This document shows, in pieces, positions 21,382 to 31,300 of a stretch of DNA of 64,000 bases. A model generated the notes under the pieces. The model had not been told where the DNA came from. It searched no databases and saw nothing but the letters and a program-made list of their open reading frames with translations. The DNA lies in contig JBEKJP010000009.1 of the NCBI GenBank assembly GCA_050011155.1, positions 28,251-92,250 of the forward strand, read 5' to 3'. Numbering within the stretch: position 1 is the stretch's first letter; each line of letters begins with the position of its first letter. The position numbers and the translations under genes were made by a program. Origin of the DNA: Palsa-504 sp050011155 (GTDB lineage: Bacteria > Actinomycetota > Actinomycetes > Streptosporangiales > Streptosporangiaceae).

Positions 21382-23658
21382 GTGACTACGCTCGACGAAC
21401 CGCTGAACCGGGTGCTGGGGCCGAAGACGGCCAAGGCGCTGGAAGCGGCCTTCGGCATGCGATGCGTCGGCGAACTGCTCCGGCACTACCCGCGCCGCTA
21501 CTACACCCGCGGCGAGCTGACCGACCTGTCCTCGCTGCGTGAGGGCGACCACGTCACCGTGCTGGCCCGGGTCGACCACGTGAGCACGCACCCGATGCCG
21601 CAGCGGGGCGGCGCCGTGCGGGGCGAGGTGGTCATCACCGACGACCGGGCCAAGCTGGTGCTGACGTTCTTCTTCAAGGGCCGCGGCGGCCAGTACGTCC
21701 TGCGGCAGCTGGTGCCGGGCACGCTCGGCATGTTCGCCGGCACCGTGTCCAGCTTCCGCAACCGCCTGCAGCTGGTCCACCCGGAGTACGAGATGCTGCC
21801 CGGGGCGCCGCCCAACGCCGACCTCACGCCCGAGCTGGCGGCCGAGTTCGCCACCGAGATGATCCCGGTCTACCCGGCGAGCGCCAAGGCCAGCTCGTGG
21901 ACGATCGCCCGTTCGGTCAAGACCGTGCTCGATCCGCTGGACGCGGGCGAGGACCCGATCCCGGCCGAGGTCAGGGAGCGGCACGGGCTGGCCGGGCGGG
22001 CCGAGGCCATCCGGGCCATTCACCGGCCGCTGGACCAGGGCGACCTGAGACGGGCCCGGCACCGGCTCAAGTGGGACGAGGCGTTCATGCTGCAGTCCGC
22101 GCTGGCGCAGCGGCGGCTGGCCGCCGCGGCCATGCCGGCCATGCCGCGGCCGCGGACCGCGGGCGGCATCGCCGACGAGTTCGACACCAGGCTGCCGTTT
22201 TCCCTGACGGCCGGCCAGGTCGCGGTGGGCGAGACGATCGCGGCCGACCTGGCCTGCGCCTACCCGATGCACCGGCTGCTGCAGGGCGAGGTCGGCTCGG
22301 GCAAGACGGTGATCGCGATCCGGGCCATGCTGCAGGTGGTGGACGCGGGCGGCCAGGCCGCCCTGCTGGCGCCGACCGAGGTGCTCGCCCAGCAGCACTA
22401 CCGCTCGATCACCGGCATGCTCGGCCCGCTGGCCGAGGGGGGCCAGCTCGGCGCGGGCGAGCACGCGACCGGCGTGACCCTGCTCACCGGTTCGGTCACC
22501 GCGGGCGCCCGGCGCGCCGCGCTGGCCGACGTGTTCACCGGCGACGCCGGGATCGTGATCGGCACCCACGCCCTCCTCGAGGACCAGGTCCAGTTCGCCG
22601 ACCTGGGCCTGGTGGTGATCGACGAGCAGCACCGGTTCGGCGTGGAGCAGCGCGACGCGCTGCGGGCCAAGGCGGCCGGCAACCGGCCGCATGTCCTGGT
22701 CATGACGGCCACCCCGATCCCGCGCACGGTGGCCATGACCGTGTACGGCGACCTGGAGACCTCCACGCTGACCGAGCTGCCCGCCGGGCGCTCGGCCATC
22801 GCCACCCACGTGGTGCCCGCGGCGGACAAGCCGCACTTCCTGGAGCGGGCCTGGGAGCGGGTCAAGGAGGAGGTGGCCCGGGGACGGCAGGCCTACGTGG
22901 TGTGCCCGCGGGTGGGTGACTCGAGCGCGGGCCCCGGCGACGTGGACTCCGAGGACGTCGATGCCAATGCCGATGTCGATGCCGAGGACGACTTCGGCGA
23001 CGTGGACATGACCGGCGGCGTCCCGCGCGGCGTCGTGGGCAGCAGGCGCCAGCCGCTGTCGGTGCTCGACGTGGCCGGGACGCTGTCCGCGGGCCCGCTG
23101 GCCGGGCTGCGGCTCGGCATCCTGCACGGCAAGCTGCACCCGGACGAGAAGGACCGGGTGATGCGGGAGTTCAGCGCGGGCGAGATCAACGTCCTGGTCG
23201 CGACCACCGTGATCGAGGTCGGCGTCGACGTGCCGAACGCGACCGTGATGGTGATCATGGACGCGGAGCGCTTCGGCGTCTCCCAGCTGCACCAGCTCCG
23301 CGGCCGGGTCGGCCGGGGCGCCCACCCGGGCCTGTGCCTGCTGGTCACCGAGGCGCCCCCGGACAGTCCGCAGCGCGAGCGGCTCACCGCGGTGGCCGCC
23401 ACGCTGGACGGCTTCCAGCTGTCCCGGCTCGACCTCGAGCAGCGTCGCGAGGGCGACGTCCTCGGCGCGGCCCAGGCCGGCCGCCACTCGAGCCTGCGCC
23501 TGCTGCAGCTGCTATCCGACGAGGACCTCATCGGGCAGGCCCGCGAGGACGCGACCGAGCTGGTCACGGCCGATCCTCAGCTGGCCGCGCACCCCGCCCT
23601 GCGTACCGCCATCGACGACCTGTTCGGCTTCAGGGCCGAGTACCTCGACAAGACCTGA
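21382..23658 (+). CDS. recG: ATP-dependent DNA helicase RecG
   Basis: A 758-residue superfamily 2 helicase that remodels stalled replication forks and Holliday junctions. It has an N-terminal wedge/OB domain (LLRHYPRRYYTRGELTDLSS), Walker A GEVGSGKT, Walker B box VVIDEQHRFGVEQRD, VMTATPIPRT and motif VI QLRGRVGRG. A stretch of about 35 acidic residues (GDVDSEDVDANADVDAEDD region) between motifs IV and V is not part of the core and looks like a repeat expansion. GTG 21382 agrees with family starts (TTLDEPLNRVLG) and has a -10 at leaderless spacing; ATG 21352 and 21370 are in frame too. Confidence 0.95.
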   Translation: MTTLDEPLNRVLGPKTAKALEAAFGMRCVGELLRHYPRRYYTRGELTDLSSLREGDHVTVLARVDHVSTHPMPQRGGAVRGEVVITDDRAKLVLTFFFKGRGGQYVLRQLVPGTLGMFAGTVSSFRNRLQLVHPEYEMLPGAPPNADLTPELAAEFATEMIPVYPASAKASSWTIARSVKTVLDPLDAGEDPIPAEVRERHGLAGRAEAIRAIHRPLDQGDLRRARHRLKWDEAFMLQSALAQRRLAAAAMPAMPRPRTAGGIADEFDTRLPFSLTAGQVAVGETIAADLACAYPMHRLLQGEVGSGKTVIAIRAMLQVVDAGGQAALLAPTEVLAQQHYRSITGMLGPLAEGGQLGAGEHATGVTLLTGSVTAGARRAALADVFTGDAGIVIGTHALLEDQVQFADLGLVVIDEQHRFGVEQRDALRAKAAGNRPHVLVMTATPIPRTVAMTVYGDLETSTLTELPAGRSAIATHVVPAADKPHFLERAWERVKEEVARGRQAYVVCPRVGDSSAGPGDVDSEDVDANADVDAEDDFGDVDMTGGVPRGVVGSRRQPLSVLDVAGTLSAGPLAGLRLGILHGKLHPDEKDRVMREFSAGEINVLVATTVIEVGVDVPNATVMVIMDAERFGVSQLHQLRGRVGRGAHPGLCLLVTEAPPDSPQRERLTAVAATLDGFQLSRLDLEQRREGDVLGAAQAGRHSSLRLLQLLSDEDLIGQAREDATELVTADPQLAAHPALRTAIDDLFGFRAEYLDKT

Positions 23659-23730
23659 GTGTGGCCCTCCTCACGGTCATGACCTGAGGGGCCTGTAGGC
23701 GGATGGGGCCCGGGCGTGCACACTTAAGGG

Positions 23731-24327
23731 GTGGCACGCGTTATCGCTGGCGAGGCGGGTGGCCGCCGTCTGGCGGTCCCGGACGGCCGGGATACCCGGC
23801 CGACCAGCGACCGCGCCCGCGAAGGGCTGTTCGCCACGATCACCTCGGTCGCGGGCCCGCTGGACGGCGCCCGGGTCCTGGACCTGTACGCGGGCTCAGG
23901 CGCGGTCGGCCTCGAGGCCCTGTCCCGCGGCGCCGGCCGCGTGCTGCTGGTCGAGCAGGGCGCCCGGGCCGTCCGCGTGATCAGGGAGAACATCGAGGCG
24001 ATCGGCCTGCCGGGGGCCGTGCTGGTGGCCGACCGGGTGGAGCGGGTGCTGGCCCGCGGGCCGGACGGGGAGTGCTACGACGTCGTGTTCGCCGATCCGC
24101 CGTACGCGCTGGCGGACGCGGCGGTGCAGCGCGTCCTCGCGCTGCTCGCCGACGGCGGCTGGCTGGCGCCCGGGGCGCTGGTGATCGTGGAGCGCGCCAC
24201 CCGCTCAGGACCGGTGCGCTGGCCGGGCGGGTTCACGCCCGACCGGGAGCGCCGTTACGGGGAAGCGACCTTCTGGTACGGACTCGCTCCGGATAATCCC
24301 GCGCCCGCGGGGGAGCGAGGGTCATGA
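23731..24327 (+). CDS. rsmD: 16S rRNA (guanine-966-N2)-methyltransferase
   Basis: A 198-residue SAM-dependent methyltransferase: RVIAGEAGGRRLAVP, DTRPTSDRAREGLFA, VLDLYAGSGAVGLEALSRGA (motif I) and VVFADPPYAL (catalytic DPPY). It methylates G966 of 16S rRNA. The GTG start follows CACACT by six bases (possible leaderless promoter) and has AAGGG directly upstream. It is followed 37 bases later by coaD, a common pairing. Confidence 0.95.
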   Translation: MARVIAGEAGGRRLAVPDGRDTRPTSDRAREGLFATITSVAGPLDGARVLDLYAGSGAVGLEALSRGAGRVLLVEQGARAVRVIRENIEAIGLPGAVLVADRVERVLARGPDGECYDVVFADPPYALADAAVQRVLALLADGGWLAPGALVIVERATRSGPVRWPGGFTPDRERRYGEATFWYGLAPDNPAPAGERGS

Positions 24328-24364
24328 TCGACTACTCGCCGATGAGCAGAAGGGGTGCCGCCGC

Positions 24365-24844
24365 GTGCAACGCGTAGTCTGCCCAGGTTCTTTCGATCCG
24401 GTCACCAACGGTCACCTCGACATCATCAGCCGGGCCGCCGGCCTGTACGACGAGGTCATCGTGGCGGTGCTGATCAACGTGACCAAGAAGAGCTTGTTCA
24501 CCGTCGACGAGCGCGTCGAGATGCTGGGCCAGACCACCGCCCGCTACGGCAACGTGCGGATCGAGCGGTTCTACGGCCTGCTGGTTGACTTCTGCGCGGC
24601 CAACGGGATCACCGCCGTGATCAAGGGGCTGCGGGCCGTCACCGACTTCGAGTACGAGATGCAGATGGCGCAGATGAACTACCGGATGGCCAAGGTCGAG
24701 ACGCTGTTCATGACCACCAACCCGCTCTACTCGTTCCTGTCCTCCAGCCTGGTCAAGGAGATCGCCAGGTACGGCGGGGACGTCAGCGGGCTGGTCCCCG
24801 AGCTGGTCCTTTCCCGGCTGCGCGAGCGCCTGGCCGAGGAATAA
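24365..24844 (+). CDS. coaD: Phosphopantetheine adenylyltransferase
   Basis: A 159-residue nucleotidyltransferase making dephospho-CoA. VCPGSFDPVTNGHLDII contains the TxGH motif, VIKGLRAVTDFEYEMQM the pantetheine site, and TNPLYSFLSSSLVKEIA the ISSTxxR-like segment (here SSSLVKE). AAGGGG precedes the GTG. The last codons and stop are duplicated directly downstream. Confidence 0.96.
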   Translation: MQRVVCPGSFDPVTNGHLDIISRAAGLYDEVIVAVLINVTKKSLFTVDERVEMLGQTTARYGNVRIERFYGLLVDFCAANGITAVIKGLRAVTDFEYEMQMAQMNYRMAKVETLFMTTNPLYSFLSSSLVKEIARYGGDVSGLVPELVLSRLRERLAEE

Positions 24845-24857
24845 GGCCGAGGAATAA
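24832..24857 (+). repeat. 13-bp tandem duplication across the coaD stop
   Basis: GGCCGAGGAATAA occurs at 24832-24844 and again at 24845-24857 with no gap. The first copy encodes the terminal residues and TAA. Similar stop-spanning duplications occur at rimM and the DUF2469 gene. Confidence 0.97.
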
Positions 24858-24972
24858 TGCCAGCATCTGGCCGGGGCGGAATATCTGCCGCCCGTGGTCA
24901 AGTTGGGAATACCACGCACCGCCGGTAGGCTGTGCCCTCGGTTTCCCTTTCACTCGACACGAGTACACTGTC

Positions 24973-25620
24973 ATGCCCAGCACACGCACACATGCACCCC
25001 GAGGGGCGCTTGTCTTTGACATGCGCCTGCTCGGCCGTCAGGCCGGCTCCGCGCTGACCCAGACCCGGACCGTCCCCGCGCCCGAGGACTTGCGCCTCGA
25101 GCTCATCGGCGTGCCGGTCGGGGCGGACGTGGTGCTTGAGGTCAGGTTCGAGGCGGTTTCCGAGGGCGTACTCGCCACCGGGACCGTGGTCGCGCCGCTC
25201 GCGGGCGAGTGCGCTCGCTGCCTGACCCCGATGACCTCGTCCGTTACCGCCAGCTTCCAGGAGCTTTACCTGTACGCTGACGGCCGCCACGACAAGCACG
25301 ACAGACACGACAGACACGACAAGTACGACGACTCCGACGAGCAGGGCGACGAGGAGCTTTACCACCTCAACGGTGACCTGCTCGACCTGGAGCCGGCCTT
25401 CCGTGACGCGGTAGTGCTCGCGCTGCCGATGTCACCGCTGTGCCGGGAGGACTGTCCCGGGCTGTGCGCCGAATGCGGCCTGCCGCTCGCCGACGCCGGC
25501 CCCGGCCACCAGCACGGGTCGGCGACCGATCCGAGGTGGGCCGCCCTGGGGCAGCTGAGCGATACCGAAGACAAAGATCAGGACCGGCGCGCCGGCGCCA
25601 TCGACCTACAGGAGGGCTGA
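24973..25620 (+). CDS. yceD: YceD/DUF177 family protein
   Basis: A 215-residue protein with LVFDMRLLGRQAGSA and a later metal-site-like part: GECARC and CREDCPGLCAECGLPL. The family is linked to 23S rRNA accumulation and nearly always precedes rpmF, as here (one base between stop and start). A Asp/His/Lys microrepeat (DKHDRHDRHDKYDD, about residues 105-118) interrupts the middle. TACACT (24964-24969) lies just upstream, too close to the ATG for a simple leaderless start. Confidence 0.88.
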   Translation: MPSTRTHAPRGALVFDMRLLGRQAGSALTQTRTVPAPEDLRLELIGVPVGADVVLEVRFEAVSEGVLATGTVVAPLAGECARCLTPMTSSVTASFQELYLYADGRHDKHDRHDRHDKYDDSDEQGDEELYHLNGDLLDLEPAFRDAVVLALPMSPLCREDCPGLCAECGLPLADAGPGHQHGSATDPRWAALGQLSDTEDKDQDRRAGAIDLQEG

Positions 25621-25621
25621 C

Positions 25622-25801
25622 GTGGCGGTTCCCAAGCGGAGGATGTCCCGCAGTAACACCCGATCCCGACGTTCGAACTGGAAGGCCACCGCGGCTTCGC
25701 TGGTGAGCTGCCCGCAGTGCCACGAGCCGAAGCTGTCGCACGTGGCCTGCCCGACCTGCGGCACCTACCGGCGGCGCCAGGTCATCAAGCCATCATCTTG
25801 A
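25622..25801 (+). CDS. rpmF: 50S ribosomal protein bL32 (zinc form)
   Basis: A 59-residue protein beginning VAVPKRRMSRSNTRSRRSNW and containing CPQCHEPKLSHVACPTCGTY, a four-cysteine zinc ribbon. The GTG start lies one base after the yceD stop and GGAGGG is seven bases upstream. It is part of the yceD-rpmF-rnc-mutM cluster. Confidence 0.96.
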   Translation: MAVPKRRMSRSNTRSRRSNWKATAASLVSCPQCHEPKLSHVACPTCGTYRRRQVIKPSS

Positions 25802-25887
25802 GGATGCTGCGTGTGCCTGGCCGCTGCGGGGCGTTATATCTCGCGTCCGGCCGGGCATCATCAGCGAGTGCTTGGAGGAGGGACGCG

Positions 25888-26652
25888 TTGGGCGTCGTGA
25901 GCCGGTCCTGGGATGGCGGCGTGAACGCCGGAAAAGATCCCGCTGAGCTCAGGCACGCCCTCGGCGTGCCCATCATGCCCAAGTCGCTCGAGCGCGCGCT
26001 GACGCACCGTTCCTACGCGTACGAGAACGACAACCCGCCCACCAACGAGCGGCTGGAGTTCCTCGGCGACTCGGTCCTCGGCGTGGTCGTGACCGACACG
26101 CTGTACCGCGGCTACCCCAGCCTGCCCGAGGGCCAGCTGGCCAAGCTGCGCGCCGCGGTCGTCCAGATGGGCGCGCTGGCCGAGGTGGCCCGCGAGCTGA
26201 ACCTGGGCGACTACGTGCGGCTGGGCCGGGGCGAGCAGGTCACCGGCGGCCGGAACAAGCCCTCGATCCTGGCCGACACGCTGGAAGCGGTGATCGGCGC
26301 GGTGTACATCGACTGCGGGCTGCCCGAGGCGAGCGCGCTCGTCCACCGGCTGTTCGACCCGGTGATCGCCCGGTCGGCGCGGCTCGGCGCGGGCCTGGAC
26401 TGGAAGACCTCGCTGCAGGAGCTCACCGCGGTCAAGATGCTGGGCGTGCCCGACTACCAGGTCGAGGAGAGCGGCCCGGATCACCAGAAGTCGTTCCGGG
26501 CCACGGTCAAGGTCGGCGGCCGTGAGTACGGCTCCGGCGTGGGGCGAACCAAGAAGGCGGCCGAGCAGCAGGCCGCCGAGGCGGCCTGGCGGGCCATCAC
26601 CGCGGAATCGGCCGGAGACGATCTGCCTCCCGCCGACCCGCACGACGGGTAA
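25888..26652 (+). CDS. rnc: Ribonuclease III
   Basis: A 254-residue dsRNA endonuclease for rRNA and mRNA processing. ALTHRSYAYEN, NERLEFLGDSVLGVVVTDTL (signature with catalytic E/D), ADTLEAVIGAVYIDCG, and a C-terminal dsRNA-binding domain (DWKTSLQELTAVKML ... KKAAEQQAAEAAW). The best SD, GGAGGAGGG (25874-25882), points to TTG 25888; GTG 25897 and GTG 25921 are alternatives. The frame upstream overlaps rpmF and is not used. Confidence 0.94.
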   Translation: MGVVSRSWDGGVNAGKDPAELRHALGVPIMPKSLERALTHRSYAYENDNPPTNERLEFLGDSVLGVVVTDTLYRGYPSLPEGQLAKLRAAVVQMGALAEVARELNLGDYVRLGRGEQVTGGRNKPSILADTLEAVIGAVYIDCGLPEASALVHRLFDPVIARSARLGAGLDWKTSLQELTAVKMLGVPDYQVEESGPDHQKSFRATVKVGGREYGSGVGRTKKAAEQQAAEAAWRAITAESAGDDLPPADPHDG

Positions 26653-26679
26653 GACCCGAACAGAAAGAGCTGACTGCGG

Positions 26680-27528
26680 GTGCCTGAGCTGCCCGAGGTC
26701 GAGACGGTCCGTCGCGGCCTCGAAGATCACGTCGTGGGCCGGACCGTCGAGACCGTCCGCGTCCTGCACCCGCGCGCCGTGCGCAGGCAGCCGGCGGGCG
26801 CGGCCGAGTTCGAGACCGCGCTGGCCGGCCGGAGCCTGGACCGGGCCCGGCGGCGCGGCAAGTACCTGTGGCTGTCGGTCGGCGAGGACGCCCTGCTCGC
26901 CCACCTCGGGATGAGCGGCCAGCTGCTCGTCGGCCAGACCGGCCCACCCTCGTCGCATGTCAGGATCTGGTTCACTTTCACTGACGGCGGCCCCGACCTG
27001 CGCTTCACCGACCAGCGGACGTTCGGCTACATGTGGGTGGTGCGGGACGGCGCGGAGCTGCCCGGCCCGATCGCGCACATCGCCCCCGACCCGTTCGAGG
27101 CCGCCTTCGACCCGGCCGCCCTGTCCGTGCGGCTGCGCACTCGCCACACCGGCGTCAAGCGCGCCCTGCTGGACCAGTCACTGATCAGCGGCGTCGGCAA
27201 CATCTACGCCGACGAGGCGCTGTGGCGGGCCCGGCTGCACTGGGCCCGCCCCACCGAGACGCTGAACGGTCCCGAGGTGAGCCGCCTGCTGTCCGCGGTC
27301 CGCGAGGTCCTCGGCGAGGCCCTGGCCGTCGGCGGCACCTCGTTCGACGACCTCTACGTCAACGTCAACGGCGAGAGCGGCTACTTCGAGCGCTCGCTGG
27401 CCGTCTACGGCCGGGAGGGCCTCCCCTGCCCGCGCTGCGGCACCCCCGTCCGCCGCGACTCCTTCATGAACCGCTCTTCCTACACCTGCCCCCGCTGCCA
27501 GCCCCGCCCCCGCCGCCCCCGCCTCTGA
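26680..27528 (+). CDS. mutM: Formamidopyrimidine-DNA glycosylase
   Basis: A 282-residue base-excision repair enzyme removing 8-oxoguanine. After Met removal the N-terminal Pro of PELPEVETVRRGL is the catalytic nucleophile. KRALLDQSLISGVGNIYADEALW is the helix-two-turn-helix and CPRCGTPVRRDSFMNRSSY then TCPRC the zinc finger. A short Arg/Pro tail follows. It lies 28 bases after rnc. Confidence 0.96.
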   Translation: MPELPEVETVRRGLEDHVVGRTVETVRVLHPRAVRRQPAGAAEFETALAGRSLDRARRRGKYLWLSVGEDALLAHLGMSGQLLVGQTGPPSSHVRIWFTFTDGGPDLRFTDQRTFGYMWVVRDGAELPGPIAHIAPDPFEAAFDPAALSVRLRTRHTGVKRALLDQSLISGVGNIYADEALWRARLHWARPTETLNGPEVSRLLSAVREVLGEALAVGGTSFDDLYVNVNGESGYFERSLAVYGREGLPCPRCGTPVRRDSFMNRSSYTCPRCQPRPRRPRL

Positions 27529-27785
27529 TCACGTTCCGCATCCGGCTGGTATCACTAAGCCCAGGTAGGCGTCTGGCGGCCAGGCAGGCTTGTCACGCCC
27601 CGTGAGTAACGTTACGGTGAAACAGGTTGTTGCGGTCTATACCGTCCATAACGGGCATCTGGCGCCCCTCAACTTGACCAGCCCAGGCTTGGATGCGACA
27701 CTAGTTGCTGTTGGTTGCGCGCGCGGATCCGCGCGTGTTAAGTAATGTGCCCACTCTGGTCACTCAGCGTGGAGGACCTTTTACA

Positions 27786-27977
27786 ATGGCGAAGGCTCTA
27801 TTCGGCCACGTCGGCGGTCCCGATCCCCGCATGATTTCCGAGATGCGCCGCCTCCAGCAGCGAGTACGCGACCTCGAAGCCGAGCTTGTCCGGCTTCAGG
27901 AAGAGAATGACGCACTCAATGTTGAGGCTGGTCACGAGGACATGTTGGTGGCGGATCGCGAGCCTGCTTACGTCTAA
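27786..27977 (+). CDS. Small conserved coiled-coil protein
   Basis: A 63-residue protein, MAKALFGHVGGPDPRMISEM, continuing RRLQQRVRDLEAELVRLQEE and ending in an acidic tail. Heptad spacing of Leu/Val over about residues 20-45 predicts a single coiled coil. The ATG has GGAGG ten bases upstream; the frame upstream to 27705 is not supported. It is followed by a terminator and is monocistronic. I recognise the MAKAL(F/L)G(H/Y)VGG(P/S)DPR start as an actinobacterial family without known function. Its position before smc is only suggestive. Confidence 0.85.
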   Translation: MAKALFGHVGGPDPRMISEMRRLQQRVRDLEAELVRLQEENDALNVEAGHEDMLVADREPAYV

Positions 27978-28018
27978 CGGACGCAGGCGGACGCGGCAAA
28001 AAAGACAGAGAACGGATC

Positions 28019-28053
28019 AGGGGCGCCTTTTGGCGGCGCCCCTCTTCGTTTTA
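28019..28053 (+). terminator. Intrinsic terminator after the coiled-coil gene
   Basis: AGGGGCGCC (28019-28027) pairs with GGCGCCCCT (28035-28043) and is followed by CTTCGTTTTA. This is the most classical rho-independent terminator in the window. The remaining gap to smc (28054-28340) shows nothing besides a possible TAAGGT -10 near 28301. Confidence 0.9.
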
Positions 28054-28340
28054 TATCTGCCCGTTATATGTCGTATGTCATTAATCACACGGGCGGCAAC
28101 GGCACATCATGATCAGGTCGTAGCCTTGATCAGTTCACGGTGCTGAGCTGGCCTTGGCCGCATCATGCTGCCGGTTACGAGCATACCGTGACACGGCTGT
28201 CACCGGGTGTCCCCGCCGGGGCTTCCGGTGGTTTGTCATGCTTTCCGGGGAACGGCGCGCGATGTCAGCCGCAGTTCGCTGTTTCTGTCGGTGCCGGGCG
28301 GTAAGGTGCGGGGAAGCCAGGCGGGGGAGGAGGGGCGTTC

Positions 28341-31300
28341 GTGTACCTGAAGAACCTCACCCTGCGCGGCTTCAAATCCTTCGCCTCCGCGACCACGCTG
28401 CGCCTCGAACCCGGCATCACCTGCGTCGTCGGGCCGAACGGTTCGGGTAAGTCCAACATCGTCGACGCCCTCTCCTGGGTCATGGGCGAGCAGGGCGCCA
28501 AGTCGCTGCGCGGCGGCAAGATGGAGGACGTCGTCTTCGCGGGCACCACCTCACGGCCGCCGCTCGGCCGGGCCGAGGTGACGCTGACCATCGACAACAG
28601 CGACGGCGCGCTGCCAATCGACTACACCGAGGTGACGATCAGCCGCCTCATGTTCCGGTCCGGGCAGAGCGAGTACGCCATCAACGGCGACCACTGCCGC
28701 CTGCTCGACGTCCAGGACCTGCTGTCCGACTCGGGCCTGGGCCGGGAGATGCACGTGATCGTCGGGCAGGGCCAGCTCGACGAGATCCTGCACTCGGGCC
28801 CGGAGGCCAGGCGCGCCCTGATCGAGGAAGCGGCCGGCGTGCTCAAGCACCGCAAGCGCAAGGAGAAGGCGCTGCGGAAGCTGGAGGCCATGCAGGTCAA
28901 CCTGACCCGGCTGGTCGACCTCACCGCCGAGCTGAGCCGCCGGCTCAAGCCGCTGGGCCGCCAGGCCGAGGTGGCCAGGAAGGCCGCCGTCATCCAGGCC
29001 GAGCTGCGCGACGCCCGGCTCCGGCTGCTGGCCGACGACTACGTGACGCTCGCCGCCGACCTGGCCAGGGACGAAGCCGACGAAGCGGCCGTGCTGACCC
29101 GGCGGGCCGCCCTGGAGACCGAGGTCGGCCAGGCCCGGGCTCGCGAGGCCGAGCTGGACCAGGCCGCCCAGCAGGCCTCGGCCGTGCTGGGCCGGGCCCA
29201 GGAGACCTGGTTCGCGCTGTCCTCGCTGACCGAGCGGCTCCGCTCCACCCAGCACCTGGCCGCGCAGCGGCATACCTTGCTGACCGAGGCGACCGCCGAG
29301 CCGGACCGTCCCGGCCGCGACCCCGACGAGCTGGACCGGCAGGCCGACGAGCTGCGCGAGGAAGAGGAAGGCCTGCACGAGCGGCTGGCCGCCGGCCGCC
29401 AGGTCCTGGCCGCCGCCGCGGCCGAGCGCGCCGCCGCCGAAGCCCAGCTGGCCGCGGCCGAGCGCCGTCAGGCCGAGGGGGCCAAGGCCGCCGCCGCCCG
29501 GGCGAACCGGGTGGCCCGGCTGCGCGAGCAGGTCGGCGCGGCCGACAGCCGCAGCGCGGCCGCGCGCGAGGAGATGGACCGGCTCGAGGTCTCCGCGGCC
29601 GAGGCGCGCGAGCGCGCCACCGGAGCTCAGGACCAGTACGAGGACGTCCAGGAGCTGTCCGGCGGGGGAGACGAGGACCGTAGCGAGCTGATCGCCGCGC
29701 ACGAGCAGGCCGCCGCGACCTTGACCCAATCGGCCGAACGGGTCAAGGTTCTCCGCACCGCCGAACGCGAGAGCGCTCGTGACCTGGCCGCCCGGCGGGC
29801 GCGCGCGGAGACGCTAGCGGAAGCCGCGCGGCGTGGCGTGGACGCCTCGGGCGCCCTGCTCGCCGATCCGGGCCGGTTCAGCGGGGTGATCGGCTCGTTC
29901 GCGGCCCGGCTGCGGGTGGCCAAGGGGTTCGAGGTGGCGATCACCGCCGCCCTGGGCGCCGCCGCCGAGGCGGTGGCGGTGGCGGGCCTGGACGCGGCCG
30001 CGGGCATCCTGGCCATCCTGCGCGACGCCGACGCGGGCAGCGCCGCCCTCGTAGTCGCCGAGCCTCCCGCAACATCCGATCCCTTCGCCCCATTCGACTC
30101 CGCAATCCCGAGCGCCCCGCCAGTCCCGGCAGGTACCGCGATCCCCGCCACCGAACTCGTGCGGGCACCCGACGCCCTGGCCGAGGCCACGTCCGAGCTT
30201 CTGCACGACGTTGTCGTGGTGGCGGACCTAACCGAAGCACGCCGCTTCGTTCGGGAAAATCCTGATCGGCGGGCCGTGACGCGGGACGGTGACCTGCTCG
30301 GGGCCCACTGGGCCCAAGGCGGCGGCGCGCGGCCGCAGAGCCTGTTCGAGATGCGGGCGGCGGCGGACGAGGCGGCGGCCGGGCTGGCCGAGGCCGAGCG
30401 GCGGTGCGAGGAAGCGGCCGAGGCGCTGGCGATCGCGGCCGAGGCCGAGGAAACCGCCCGCCAGGCGGTGGCGCAGGCGCTGGCCCGCAGGCACGAGGCC
30501 GACGCGGCCGCGTCGGAGGTCTCCGGGCGGCTCGGCCGGCTGGCGGGCGCGGCCCGGGCCGCGCGGGACGAGGCCGACCGGGTGGAGGCGGCCATCACCT
30601 CGGCCCGGCTGGCGGCCGAGAAGGACCTGACCCGGCTCGAGCAGCTCCGGCAGGAGCTGACCGAGGCGGAGGCCGCGGCCGAGGAGCCGGACGAGCCGCT
30701 CCGGGACGACGAGGCCCGCACGGACCTGGCCGAGCGGTGCGTCGCCGCGCGCAACGCCGAGATGGAGGCCAGGCTCGAGGTCAGGACGGCGGAGGAGCGG
30801 CTGCGGGCGATCGGCGGCCGCGCCGATTCCCTGGCCGCCACCGCGGCCGCCGAACGGGCCACCAGGCAGCGCGCGGCCGAGCGGCGCCGCCGTCAGGTCG
30901 AGCAGGCCGCCGTGGCCCGGGCCGTCGCGCTCGGCGCCCGGTACGCGGTCGAGGCGGCCGAGCATTCGGTGAACCAGGCGCTGGCCCGGCGGGCCGACGC
31001 CGAGACGGCCAGCGCGGCCGGCGCGGCCGAGCTCAAGGTGGTCCGGGCCCGGGTCCGCGAGCTGGCGGCCGACCTGGACACCGTGGTGAACACCGCGCAC
31101 GGCACCGAGATCGCCCGGGCCGAGCACCGGCTGCGGCTGCAGCAGCTGGCCGAGCACGCGCTGGAGGAGTTCGGCGTCGAGGGTGACGTGCTGGTGGCCG
31201 AGTACGGGCCCGAGGTGCCCGTCCCGGTGATCGGCGATGAGGACGCCTTGCCCTCCCGCTTCGAGCGGGTCGCGGCCGAGAAGCGAGCCGCCGAGGCACA

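Noticed and set aside
27604..27615. GTAACGTTAC palindrome after mutM as an operator
   Set aside because: A 10-bp palindrome with no regulator nearby; too short to support a call.
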